Shown here: one piece after another, positions 36,701-44,533 of the stretch | How positions within the stretch are numbered: position 1 is the first letter of the stretch | How the letters are laid out: each line of letters begins with the position of its first letter | DNA from: Saccharothrix sp. NRRL B-16314 | Lineage (GTDB): Bacteria > Actinomycetota > Actinomycetes > Mycobacteriales > Pseudonocardiaceae | Assembly: GCF_000716595.1 (NCBI RefSeq) | Contig: NZ_JNXC01000004.1 | Span: forward strand, 1 to 64,000 | Direction of reading: 5' to 3' | DNA: 64,000 nucleotides | Notes under the pieces: model-generated | The model's database searches: none | What the model was told of the DNA's origin: nothing | What the model saw: the letters and a program-made list of their open reading frames with translations, nothing else | Translations under genes and position numbers: made by a program

Positions 36701-37589
36701 CGGCAACTACGTGTCCCGGATCGACGGTCCGGGCAAGGTGTTCGACTTCGCCAACGTCTCGAACATCACCATCGAGAACATCTGGGCCGAGCACATGGTG
36801 TGCCTGTACTGGGGCGCGAACACCGACTTCATGACGATCAAGGACTCGCGGATCCGGAACATGTTCGCCGACGGCGTCAACATGACCAACGGCAGCACGG
36901 ACAACCGGGTGGCGAACATCGAGGCGCGGTCGACCGGTGACGACAGCTTCGCGCTGTTCTCCGCGATCGACGCCGGCGGCGCGGACGAGAAGAACAACGT
37001 CTACGAGAACCTGACGTCGTTGACGACCTGGCGCGCGGCCGGTCTGGCCGTGTACGGCGGTTTCCTCAACACGTTCCGGAACATCTACATCGCGGACACG
37101 TTGACGTACGCGGGCGTGACGATCAGCTCGCTGGACTTCGGGTACCCGATGAACGGTTTCGGGCCGGAGCCGACGACGTTCACCGGGATCACCCTGGTGC
37201 GGACCGGCGGGCACTTCTGGAACGGTCAGACGTTCCCTGGCATCTGGATGTTCTCCGCGTCCAAGCCGTTCCGCGGCATCCGGGTGTCGGACGTGGACAT
37301 CATCGATCCCACGTACGCCGGGATCATGTTCCAGACCAAGTACACCGGTTCGGCGCCGGAGAACCCGATCCAGGACACCGTGCTGACGAACGTCTCGATC
37401 TCCGGGGCGCGGTTGAGCGGTGACCAGTTCGAGCGGAAGTCCGGGATCGGGCTGTGGGCGAACGAGCTGCCGGAGGTCGGGCAGGGGCCGGCCGTCGGCT
37501 CGGTGACGTTCAACAACCTGCGGTTCAGCAACAACGTCGAGAACATCCGCAACCTGACCTCGACGTTCACCATCACCGTCAACCCCTGA
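33744..37589 (+). CDS. secreted GH87 alpha-1,3-glucanase (mycodextranase type)
   Basis: A 1281-residue extracellular enzyme. Order: Sec signal (about 1-38), a partial discoidin-like segment (about 45-115), discoidin (about 118-258), Fn3 (about 263-350), second discoidin (about 357-490), two CARDB-like modules (about 495-730), a CBM6/35-like module (about 735-890; WEHIEAEDAV) and a C-terminal beta-helix (about 900-1281). Asp1043 in FADGVN and Asp1066-Asp1067 in TGDDSFA have the Asp-22 residues-Asp-Asp spacing that, as I recall it, marks the GH87 catalytic triad. GH87 enzymes cut alpha-1,3-glucan of fungal walls or dental mutan. ATG at 33744 follows AGAAGGGCC. Confidence 0.88.
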   Translation: MSTTTRARSRLAASLLALSLTAQALVSPTAQGAPSPSTAGLDLGAPTRIDQVRLSMPDDHARQERTFAVQTSLDGKGFATLVPSAERTFDPARGNELTFDFDPALVRYLRVEGTEVADIDVREAVGAAVAATYTASSHNDVYQASNVGDGNQATYWESSNNAFPQWLRADLGASVKADRVVLKLPTAGWGARTQTLALQHSTDGQNFADLVPSTQYAFNPTANNTVTIQFTATTTRYLRLLITGNSGWPAGQISEFEVHGPSGGDTQPPSAPGNLAYTSPQSGQIRLTWSASSDNTGVVGYDVYANGVLRTSVTGTTYTDSQPDGVAVTYYVIAKDAAGNQSPSSNPVTRAGSSGTNLAKGRPITSSSHAFTFVAANANDDDVATYWEGAGYPNTLTTQLGANADISSVVLKLNPASAWGTRTQNVQVLGREQGASGFTNVVSARDYVFNPASGNTVTIPLSARVADMQLRITSNTGAPGGQVAEFQVFGVAAPNPDLTVTATSFTPTNPVETNPVTLSATVRNAGTAASGATDVTFFLGDDAVGTAAVGALAAGASATVTANVGPRGSGSYQYTAKVDETKKVVEQNEANNARLHPTALVVTPVPSSDLVGGLSWTPNNPANGQNATFSVILRNEGSIASASGAHGVTLTLVNATTGATTRTFSGSYTGAIQPGQSAPPITLGTWPAANGKYTLRTEVAVDANEIAARQANNVTTQSLFVGRGANVPWEHIEAEDAVTAGGAVKIGPNRTIGDLAGEASGRRAVTLNSTGASVEFTTSGPTNTLVTRFSIPDSAGGGGIGSTLNVYVNGSFHKAIDLNSRHIWLYGNEANPGNSPSAGGPRHIYDEANVVLNGTFPAGTKIKLQKDSANTTTYAVDFVNFENAVAAPNPDPARYITPSGFGHQDVQNALDRFRMDTSGTLLGVYLPAGTYTTAQKFQVYGKPVRVIGAGPWFTKFVVPTTQENTDAGFRAEQSVNGSTFSGFAFFGNYVSRIDGPGKVFDFANVSNITIENIWAEHMVCLYWGANTDFMTIKDSRIRNMFADGVNMTNGSTDNRVANIEARSTGDDSFALFSAIDAGGADEKNNVYENLTSLTTWRAAGLAVYGGFLNTFRNIYIADTLTYAGVTISSLDFGYPMNGFGPEPTTFTGITLVRTGGHFWNGQTFPGIWMFSASKPFRGIRVSDVDIIDPTYAGIMFQTKYTGSAPENPIQDTVLTNVSISGARLSGDQFERKSGIGLWANELPEVGQGPAVGSVTFNNLRFSNNVENIRNLTSTFTITVNP

Positions 37590-37604
37590 TCCCGCCACCG
37601 ACGC

Positions 37605-37637
37605 GAGGCGTCGCCCCGTACCCCGGGGCGACGCCTT
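37605..37637 (+). terminator. terminator after the GH87 gene
   Basis: GGCGTCGCCCC (37607-37617) pairs perfectly with GGGGCGACGCC (37625-37635), 18 bases past the stop. The stem extends by one A-T pair. Confidence 0.78.
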
Positions 37638-37652
37638 CGCACGTCCCGCCTC

Positions 37653-37722
37653 GGAGAGCGCTCCCCCGCGTGTGTTGACGCGGTCTGGACCACATGCGAA
37701 GCTTCCCCGCGAGAGCGCTCTC
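37653..37722 (+). promoter_or_regulatory. protease promoter between two CebR-like operators
   Basis: GGAGAGCGCTCCC (37653-37665) and the perfect palindrome GAGAGCGCTCTC (37711-37722) flank TTGACG (37675-37680), 17 bases, then GAAGCT. Both operators share the AGCGCT core of LacI-family sites and resemble TGGGAGCGCTCCCA. Two sites 58 bases apart around a promoter suit looping repression. The -10 is imperfect. Confidence 0.6.
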
Positions 37723-37753
37723 ACACCTCTCCTACCCTGCACAAGGAGCTGTC

Positions 37754-39235
37754 GTGAGACTTATCGCGCAAGGTTGCGCGGCGGTAGTCGCCGCCGCGCT
37801 CGTCGTCCTGCCCTCGACCGCGCAGGCCGCACCCGCCGCACCGTCCTCGGACGACGCCCTGCACGTCGCCCTGGCCCGTGACCTGGGTTGGAACCCGGCC
37901 CAGGCCGCCGTCCGCCAGGCCGAGGAGGCCGCGTCCGTCCCGGTCGAGACCGCGCTGCGGACCCGGCTCGGCGACCGGTTCGGCGGCGCCTGGTACGACG
38001 GTGGCCTGAAGGTCGGCGTGGTCGACCCGGCCGACGCCGCCGCCGTCCGGGCCGCCGGGGCGTCCCCCGTGCGGGTGTCCCGGACCGAGAAGTCGTTGGC
38101 GGACGCCAAGGCCACCCTCGACCGCACCCCGGCCGCGACGGACGTCCACTCCTGGCACGTGGACCCGGCGTCCAACGCCGTGGTCGTCTCCGCCCGCTCG
38201 GAGTCGGCGGCACGGGCGTTCGCGGCACGGGCCGGTGTGGACGTGAAGACCGTGGTGTCGGCGGACGCCCCTCGTCCCCTGTACGACATCCGGGGCGGTG
38301 ACCAGTACGTCATCAACGGCAACACGCTGTGCTCGGTCGGCTTCTCGGTGAACAACGGCGGTTTCGTCACCGCCGGGCACTGCGGCGGCACGGGCAGCCC
38401 GACGTTGGGCTTCAACAACGTCAGCCAGGGCACGTTCGCCGGCTCGTCGTTCCCGGAGAACGACTACGCGTGGGTCCGCACCAACTCCAACTGGACGCCG
38501 ACCCCGTACGTGAACAACTACTCGGGTGGCAGCGTCGCGGTCGCCGGGTCGCAGGAGGCGGGCGTCGGCGCGTCGGTGTGCCGCTCCGGCCGGACCACGG
38601 GCTGGCGCTGCGGCACCGTCCAGGCGAAGAACGTGACGGTGAACTACTCCGGTCGGCTCGTGCACGGCCTCACGTCCACCACCGCGTGCGCCGAGGGCGG
38701 CGACTCGGGTGGCGCGTGGCTCGCGGGCAACCAGGCGCAGGGCGTCACGTCGGGCGGTTCGGGCAACTGCTCGTCCGGCGGCACGACGCTGTTCCAGCCG
38801 CTGAACGAGATCCTGGGCGTGTACGGCCTCCAGCTCACCACGACCGGTGGCGGCGGCAGCACGAGCCGGATCATCGGCTGGCAGGACAAGTGCATCGACG
38901 TGCCGAACTCGAACGGCGTCGAGGGGCAGCGCCTCCAGTTGTGGGACTGCAACAACACGGCCGCGCAGAACTGGACGTTCCCCGGTGACGGCACGATCCG
39001 CGCGTTCGGCCTGTGCATGGACGTCGCCTGGGGCTCGCGCGACAACGGCGCGGCCATCCAGCTCGCCCGCTGCTCCGGCAACCCGGCCCAGCAGTTCGTG
39101 CTGAGCGGCGCGGGCGACCTGGTCAACCCGCAGGCGAACAAGTGCGTCGACGTGACGTCCTGGGGCGGCACCGGCACGCCGCTGCAGCAGTGGGAGTGCC
39201 TCGGCGGCGCGAACCAGAAGTGGCGCCGCGGCTAG
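37754..39235 (+). CDS. secreted S1 (alpha-lytic/streptogrisin-type) protease with ricin domain
   Basis: A 493-residue preproenzyme. Sec signal about 1-26; alpha-lytic-type propeptide about 27-177; protease domain about 178-365 with His209 (FVTAGHC), Asp237 (ENDYAW) and Ser318 (EGGDSGG); then a Gly linker and a C-terminal ricin-type CBM13 (about 370-493) with three QxW repeats (LQLWDCNNTAAQNW, IQLARCSGNPAQQF, LQQWECLGGANQKW). GTG at 37754 is preceded by AAGGAG. The lectin domain suggests a protease tethered to polysaccharide or glycoprotein. CebR-like operators at its promoter put it under sugar control, an unusual link. Confidence 0.92.
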   Translation: MRLIAQGCAAVVAAALVVLPSTAQAAPAAPSSDDALHVALARDLGWNPAQAAVRQAEEAASVPVETALRTRLGDRFGGAWYDGGLKVGVVDPADAAAVRAAGASPVRVSRTEKSLADAKATLDRTPAATDVHSWHVDPASNAVVVSARSESAARAFAARAGVDVKTVVSADAPRPLYDIRGGDQYVINGNTLCSVGFSVNNGGFVTAGHCGGTGSPTLGFNNVSQGTFAGSSFPENDYAWVRTNSNWTPTPYVNNYSGGSVAVAGSQEAGVGASVCRSGRTTGWRCGTVQAKNVTVNYSGRLVHGLTSTTACAEGGDSGGAWLAGNQAQGVTSGGSGNCSSGGTTLFQPLNEILGVYGLQLTTTGGGGSTSRIIGWQDKCIDVPNSNGVEGQRLQLWDCNNTAAQNWTFPGDGTIRAFGLCMDVAWGSRDNGAAIQLARCSGNPAQQFVLSGAGDLVNPQANKCVDVTSWGGTGTPLQQWECLGGANQKWRRG

Positions 39236-39253
39236 GACTCCTCGACCACCGGA

Positions 39254-39288
39254 GGCGGCCCTTGGCGGGAGACGTGCCAAGGGCCGCC
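39254..39288. terminator. bidirectional terminator between protease and pectate lyase
   Basis: GGCGGCCCTTGGC (39254-39266) pairs perfectly with GCCAAGGGCCGCC (39276-39288) around 9 nt, lying between two convergent genes. Confidence 0.8.
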
Positions 39289-39307
39289 GATTCCGGCAGG
39301 ACGCCGA

Positions 39308-40246
39308 CTAGCCGACCTTGCCCGTGCCCGCACCACCCGTGACGATGGACTTGACGCCGCTCGCGCTGTCCAACGCGTAGGAGTACGGGATCGACTTCAC
39401 GCTGCCACCCTGGTCACCCGAACCCGAGTTGACGAAGTGGTTGTTGCGCGCCACCAGGTTGGCGGGGTCCGAGTCGCCCTCGCCGCGGTGGAACGGGTCG
39501 CGGGTGTTCTCGAAGTAGTTGCCTTCGACGAGCACGCCCGCTTCCTGGGTGGAAGCGACACCGTACGACGTCACGCCGCCGTAGTAGTTGTTGTAGACGT
39601 GCACGGGGTTGCCGAAGCGGACCCGCGGGTGGCGCTGGTTGGTGCCGTCGAACCAGTTGTGGTGGTAGCTGACCCGCAGCTTGCCGCGGTCCTCGCCGCC
39701 GTTGTCGTCGCTGTGGCCGAGCAGCATGGACTTGTCGTGCGAGCTGATCTTGTTCCACGACACGGTCACGCAGTCGGACGCGCGCTTGATGTCGATCGCG
39801 CCGTCGTAGCCGCTGCGCAGGCTGTTGTGGTCGATCCAGACCCTGGTCGAGTACTGGACGTTGATCGCGTCGTCCTTCCAGCCGGAGAAGTTCAGGTTCC
39901 GGATGATGACGTTGGACGCGCTGGAGACGTTCAGGCCGTGCCCGGTGATGGTGGCGCCCGAGCCGACACCGATGATCGTCTTGTTCGACGCGACCTTGGT
40001 CATGCTGGACAGGGAGATCGTGCCGGAGACCCGGATCACCGACGCGCTCGACGACCCGACGGCCGAGATGAACGCCGACGCGGTGGTGACGGTGACCGGC
40101 GAGGCGCTGCCGCCACCGGACGTGCCGCCGCACTGCGTGCCCCAACCTTCGAGGTTGAACGACGCGGCGTTGGCCGACGGGACCATGATGGCCGTCGCAG
40201 CCAGGGCCGTGGCCGCGAGCAGCGCACGGGAGATCTTGCGTGACAT
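39308..40246 (-). CDS. secreted PL1 pectate lyase
   Basis: A 312-residue extracellular lyase that cleaves polygalacturonate by beta-elimination. The Sec signal ends near residue 27 (ANA/A). The catalytic beta-helix shows the PL1 patterns VWIDHNSL, a calcium-ligand region DGAIDIKRASDCVTVSWN, and RHPRVRFG with the catalytic Arg (about 208). GGAGGAAACC precedes the ATG at 40246. It lies directly downstream of the pectin-transport operon on the same strand, with an 81-base gap, and may be part of it or separately transcribed. Confidence 0.93.
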   Translation of the reverse strand: MSRKISRALLAATALAATAIMVPSANAASFNLEGWGTQCGGTSGGGSASPVTVTTASAFISAVGSSSASVIRVSGTISLSSMTKVASNKTIIGVGSGATITGHGLNVSSASNVIIRNLNFSGWKDDAINVQYSTRVWIDHNSLRSGYDGAIDIKRASDCVTVSWNKISSHDKSMLLGHSDDNGGEDRGKLRVSYHHNWFDGTNQRHPRVRFGNPVHVYNNYYGGVTSYGVASTQEAGVLVEGNYFENTRDPFHRGEGDSDPANLVARNNHFVNSGSGDQGGSVKSIPYSYALDSASGVKSIVTGGAGTGKVG

Positions 40247-40327
40247 GCGGTTTCCTCCATACGACTGTGGATGAAAAGGGAACCGGCGGCGGTAGGACGT
40301 GACGGCGGCCTGAGGACTACACCGGAC

Positions 40328-41479
40328 TCACCACCTCTCCGCGGTGTGCTTGCGGATGTGCTCGACGTCGAACTCGTCACCCAGACCGGGAGAGTCGGTC
40401 ATGGCGACGTGCCCGTCCGCGTCGAGCGGGTCGGCGATCGCGAGCCGGTGCGGCGGCACGCGGTCGAAGTCGTGCAGCGGGTGCAGCAGGCCGCGCTCGT
40501 ACCAGCGGCCGTTGTCGGTGCCGCCGAGGACGGCCAGGCTGGCGGAGCCGTCACCGTGGATCTCGCAGTCCATGTTGAACGACTCGGCCAGGTGCAGGGC
40601 CTTCACCGTCGGCGAGATGCCGCCGACGTCCGTCGGGCCGGCCCGCAGGATGTCGCACGCCCCGGACGTGATCCACTCGGCGCGGCTCAGGTGCTTGCCC
40701 CACGCCACTTCCGGGCCGATCACCGGGATGGACAGCTGGTCGGCCAGCCACCGGTAGGAGCTGATCGACGCCTCCTCCATCGGCTCCTCGAACCAGTAGA
40801 AGCCCAGGCCCTCCAGCGCGCGGCCCAGTTCGAGGGCCTCGGTGCGGGAGTACCAGTGGTTGGCGTCGAGCATCAGCTCCACGCCGGGGCCGACGGCGTC
40901 GCGCACCGCCTCGCAGGCCGCGATGTCCGCCCGCACGCTGGGCGCGCCGGGCACCGGCGGCATCCACGTGTGCAGCTTGATCGCCAGGTAGCCCTGCTCC
41001 ACCAGCTGCTTCGCGAACTCCGCGTAGTCACCCGGCGTGCTCAACCCGCCGGGCGTCTCGTCACCGCACATGGTGCTGGCGTAGGCCGGGATGCGGGACC
41101 GCGCCCCGCCGAGCAGCTTCCACACCGGCTGCCCGACCTTCTTGCCCACCAGGTCCCACAACGCCGTGTCGACGTAGCCCAGCGCGCGGTCGGTGAAGCG
41201 GCCGTGGGAGCCGCGCTGCTTGCGCGCCATCTTGCGCCACAGCCCTTCCCGGTCCCACGGGTCGGCGCCGATCAGCACGGGCTTCACGATCGAGTCGAGC
41301 ACGGCGGGGCGGAGCTGGTCGGGGTGCACCTGCACGCGTCCGACGACACCGTCGGAGTCGGTGATCTCCAGCAGCGCCTCGCGGACCTCGTGCTCGGCGC
41401 TCGGGTGTCGGTGCCCGTGCGGGTCCACCGCGGTCCACGCGGTGGTCGTGAACACCGACACCTCGACGCGCTCGATCAT
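40328..41479 (-). CDS. enolase-superfamily (mandelate racemase type) sugar acid enzyme
   Basis: A 383-residue cytoplasmic TIM-barrel enzyme. Metal ligands are Asp205 (MLDANHW), Glu231 (FEEPMEE) and Glu257 (IGPEVAWG). On the second strand Lys168 sits in IKLHTWMPP, so the usual KxK is KxH (His170). Members racemise, dehydrate or cycloisomerise sugar acids. The position after a galacturonide importer suggests a galacturonate or galactarolactone step, but the exact reaction is not readable. Its ATG (41479) overlaps the binding-protein stop (ATGA), so it belongs to the operon. Confidence 0.85.
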   Translation of the reverse strand: MIERVEVSVFTTTAWTAVDPHGHRHPSAEHEVREALLEITDSDGVVGRVQVHPDQLRPAVLDSIVKPVLIGADPWDREGLWRKMARKQRGSHGRFTDRALGYVDTALWDLVGKKVGQPVWKLLGGARSRIPAYASTMCGDETPGGLSTPGDYAEFAKQLVEQGYLAIKLHTWMPPVPGAPSVRADIAACEAVRDAVGPGVELMLDANHWYSRTEALELGRALEGLGFYWFEEPMEEASISSYRWLADQLSIPVIGPEVAWGKHLSRAEWITSGACDILRAGPTDVGGISPTVKALHLAESFNMDCEIHGDGSASLAVLGGTDNGRWYERGLLHPLHDFDRVPPHRLAIADPLDADGHVAMTDSPGLGDEFDVEHIRKHTAERW

Positions 41480-42759
41480 TTGCGCTCCTCCCACTCCTTC
41501 TGCGCCTCGGTCAGCTTCTTCGCCATCTCGTCGAGGAACTGCTGGCCGGACAACTCGCCGAGGAGCACCTTCTGGTACTGGGGCTCGCTGTCGGTCTTGG
41601 TGATGGAGGAGTACTGCGGCAGGTAGACCGGCGCGGGCACGAGGACGGTGGCCGGGTCCTCCAGCACGTCGAGCGCCATCTTCACGTGCGCGGCCTTGTC
41701 GATCCACGCCGCGCTGCGCACGTCCGTGTTGGCCGGGATCTGGCCGACCTTCTCGTTCCAGTAGCTGTTGGACTCGGCCGAGGTCAGGAACTCGGCGAAC
41801 TTCCACGCGGCGTCCGGGTGCTCGCTGTTCTTGAACACCGCGAAGCCGTCGGTCGGGTTCGGCACGATGGTCCGCTTGCCGCTGGGGCCGACCGGCAGCG
41901 GGATCGCGGCGACCTTGTCGCCAAGCGCCTTGGTCACGTCGCTGTAGGAGCCGAGGTTGTGGTGCATCATCGCGACCGAGCCGCCGGTGAACTGGGCGAT
42001 CATCTGGGTGAAGCTGTTGTTGACGTCGGCCTCGGGGGTGGCCTTCTTGTACAGGTCGGCGACCTTGTCGACGAGTTCGGCGTTGGCCTTGTCGTTGAGG
42101 GTGCTCTGGCCGCCCTTGTAGAAGTTGTCCACACCGGAGTACGCGTACGCCTCCGTGATCAGCTGGAACACCGAGCCCGCGCCACCGCGGATGGTGTAGC
42201 CGTACTTGTTCGCGGCCGTGTCCGTCAGCTTGGTGGCGGCGGTGACGAACTCGTCCCACGTCTTCGGCGGCTCGATGCCCGCGTCCTTGAACCAGTCGGT
42301 GCGGTACCAGATGATGTCCATGTTCGCGGAGGACGGGACGATGTAGAGCTTGCCGTCCGGCGCGGTCTGGCGGACCGTCTCCACCAGCGAGGGCAGCAGC
42401 CGGTCCTTCAGCGGACCGCCGTTGATGCGGTCGTCGACCGGCGCCAGGGCCTCCTGGCCGACCAGGTGCGCGAGGTACGAGGTGGTGACACCGCCGACGT
42501 CCGGCGTCTCGCCGCCGGCGATGGCGGTGTCGTACTTCTGCTGCACCGACGCGCTGGGGATGCCGACGTACTCGACGTGGATGTCCGGGTTCGCGGTCTC
42601 GAACCGCTTGATCAGCTCCTCGTAGATCGGCGTGCGGGCGGGACCGCCGTTGTTGTCCCAGAACGTGATGGTGACCTTCCCGTCACCACCCGTCTCCCCG
42701 GATCCGCAGGCGGTCAGCGCCAGTGCGGCGGCGGCCACGGCGACCAGCAGTCTTCTCAT
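41476..42759 (-). CDS. extracellular oligosaccharide-binding lipoprotein
   Basis: A 427-residue family 1 solute-binding lipoprotein with lipidated Cys18 (ALTAC) and a tether GSGETGGDG. It is the ligand-capturing part of the importer formed by the two permeases upstream. Because the operon begins with a PL1-CE8 pectinase, oligogalacturonides are the likely ligand. GGGAG precedes the ATG at 42759, 8 bases after the MalG-type stop. Confidence 0.9.
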   Translation of the reverse strand: MRRLLVAVAAAALALTACGSGETGGDGKVTITFWDNNGGPARTPIYEELIKRFETANPDIHVEYVGIPSASVQQKYDTAIAGGETPDVGGVTTSYLAHLVGQEALAPVDDRINGGPLKDRLLPSLVETVRQTAPDGKLYIVPSSANMDIIWYRTDWFKDAGIEPPKTWDEFVTAATKLTDTAANKYGYTIRGGAGSVFQLITEAYAYSGVDNFYKGGQSTLNDKANAELVDKVADLYKKATPEADVNNSFTQMIAQFTGGSVAMMHHNLGSYSDVTKALGDKVAAIPLPVGPSGKRTIVPNPTDGFAVFKNSEHPDAAWKFAEFLTSAESNSYWNEKVGQIPANTDVRSAAWIDKAAHVKMALDVLEDPATVLVPAPVYLPQYSSITKTDSEPQYQKVLLGELSGQQFLDEMAKKLTEAQKEWEERK

Positions 42760-42767
42760 GATGCTCC

Positions 42768-43661
42768 CTATCCCTTCACAGCCCCGGCGCTGAGCCCCTG
42801 CACCAGGAACCGCTGCACGACGGCGAAAACGAGGACCACCGGCACGGCCGCGACGACGCCACCGGCGGCGAGCGCACCGAAGTCGGTGTTGAACTCACCC
42901 AGCGCGTAGCTCAGGCCGACCGGCAGCGTGAACTTGTCCTGCCGCGACGCGAACATCAGCGCGAACAGGAACTGGTTCCAGGCGCCGATGAACGCGAACG
43001 ACCCGACCGCCACGAGCGCGGGCTTGAGCTGCGGCAGGGTGACCGCGAAGAACGCCCGCATCCGCGAGCAGCCGTCCACCATGGCGGCTTCTTCCAGCTC
43101 GTACGAGATGTTGCGGACGAACCCGCTCATCAGGATCAGCGCGAGCGGCAGCTGGAACGCCACTTCCGCGATGACCAGGCCGGTGAGGCTGTTCAGCAGC
43201 CCCGCGCCCTTGAAGATGACGAACAGCGGGATCAGCATCATCGCGCCGGGGATGAACTGGGTGCAGAGCAGTGCCAGCAGGAACACCCGCTGGCCGCGGA
43301 ACTTGAACCGGGCCAGCGCGTAGCCGCCCATGGTCGACAGGATCGTCACGAACACCAGCACGCCGAGGCCGATGATCACGCTGTTGTAGAAGAAGATCCC
43401 GAAGCCGATGTCGTTCCACACCGTGTCGAAGTGCTCCAGCGTCATCGGCCACGGCACGAGCTGCGTGGAGCCCGTCGGCCGCACCGCGAACACGAGCATC
43501 CAGTAGAACGGGATGAGCGTGAACAGCAGGTACACGACCAGCGGCACGTGGATGAGCCACCGCTTGCCCGGTTCCTCGGCCACGGCCCGGCGGCGCCGCT
43601 TCGTCGGACGCCGCGGCGGTGGCGGGGTGTTCACGGGGGGTCGAGTCAACGTTTCGGTCAT
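42768..43661 (-). CDS. ABC permease, MalG type, pectin operon
   Basis: A 297-residue CUT1 permease with a long Pro/Arg-rich cytoplasmic N-terminus (about 1-34), six helices and the EAA loop EEAAMVDGCSRMRAFFAVTL. ATG at 43661 overlaps the MalF-type stop (ATGA). No ATPase gene is in the operon. Confidence 0.9.
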   Translation of the reverse strand: MTETLTRPPVNTPPPPRRPTKRRRRAVAEEPGKRWLIHVPLVVYLLFTLIPFYWMLVFAVRPTGSTQLVPWPMTLEHFDTVWNDIGFGIFFYNSVIIGLGVLVFVTILSTMGGYALARFKFRGQRVFLLALLCTQFIPGAMMLIPLFVIFKGAGLLNSLTGLVIAEVAFQLPLALILMSGFVRNISYELEEAAMVDGCSRMRAFFAVTLPQLKPALVAVGSFAFIGAWNQFLFALMFASRQDKFTLPVGLSYALGEFNTDFGALAAGGVVAAVPVVLVFAVVQRFLVQGLSAGAVKG

Positions 43662-44533
43662 GCCCGGCTCCCGAACTTCGACAACCGCAGGTACAGGATC
43701 GAGAAGAACAGCAGGATGAGGAACCCGGCGACGGTCAGCGCCGAGCCGTACCCGAAGTTGTGCGAGTCGACGGCCTGCCTGGCGACGTACAGCGGCAGCG
43801 TGGTGGTCTGGTTCGCCGGACCGCCGCCGGTGAGCGTGTAGATCAGGTCGACGTTGTTGAACTCCCACACCGCGCGGAGCAACGTGGACAGGATGATCGC
43901 GTCCTTGAGGTGCGGCAGGGTGACGCTGGTGAAGCGCCGCCACCGGCTCGCGCCGTCGACGGACGCCGCCTCGTAGAGGTCCTTGGGGATGCTCTGGAGG
44001 TCGGCGAGCAGCAGGATCGCGAAGAACGGGACACCGCGCCACAGCTCGGTGACCACGAGGGCGTCGAACACCGTCTCGGGGTTGCCGAGCACCGAGGTGC
44101 CCGGCGAGCCGATGCCCAGCTCCGAGAGCTCCTGGAAGATGCCGGTGGACGGGTTGAGCAGCAGGATCCAGATGCCGGTGGTGAGCACGCCGGACACCGC
44201 CCACGGCGAGAACACCAGCGCGCGGGCGACGCCGCGGCCGATGAACGTCTCGTTCACCACCAGCGCCAGGATCAGGCCGAGCAGCAGTTGCAGCCCGACT
44301 TCGACGAACACCCACTTGGCGCTGAACGCGAGGCTCTGCCAGAACAGCGGGTCGTCGAACAGCATCTGCTTGAAGTTGTCCAGCCCCGCGAAGCCGTTCT
44401 TCCACGGCTGCGTGACGTTGTACCGCTGGAGGCTGTAGTAGACGACGCTCCCGATCGGGTAGATCAGGAAGACCCCCATCAGCACCAGCGTCGGTGCGAT
44501 CAGCGCGTAAGGCGCCCACGTGCGAGTCCTCAT
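43658..44533 (-). CDS. ABC permease, MalF type, pectin operon
   Basis: A 291-residue CUT1 permease with six helices and the EAA loop YEAASVDGASRWRRFTSVTL. Its ATG at 44533 overlaps the stop codon of the upstream pectinase gene (ATGA), so translation of a cytoplasmic-membrane transporter is coupled to that of a secreted enzyme. It pairs with the MalG-type permease. Confidence 0.9.
   Translation of the reverse strand: MRTRTWAPYALIAPTLVLMGVFLIYPIGSVVYYSLQRYNVTQPWKNGFAGLDNFKQMLFDDPLFWQSLAFSAKWVFVEVGLQLLLGLILALVVNETFIGRGVARALVFSPWAVSGVLTTGIWILLLNPSTGIFQELSELGIGSPGTSVLGNPETVFDALVVTELWRGVPFFAILLLADLQSIPKDLYEAASVDGASRWRRFTSVTLPHLKDAIILSTLLRAVWEFNNVDLIYTLTGGGPANQTTTLPLYVARQAVDSHNFGYGSALTVAGFLILLFFSILYLRLSKFGSRA

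Noticed and set aside
35070..37742. 890-codon open frame antisense to the GH87 gene
   Set aside because: Same reason: mirror-frame composition, no signal or domain, fully inside a supported gene.
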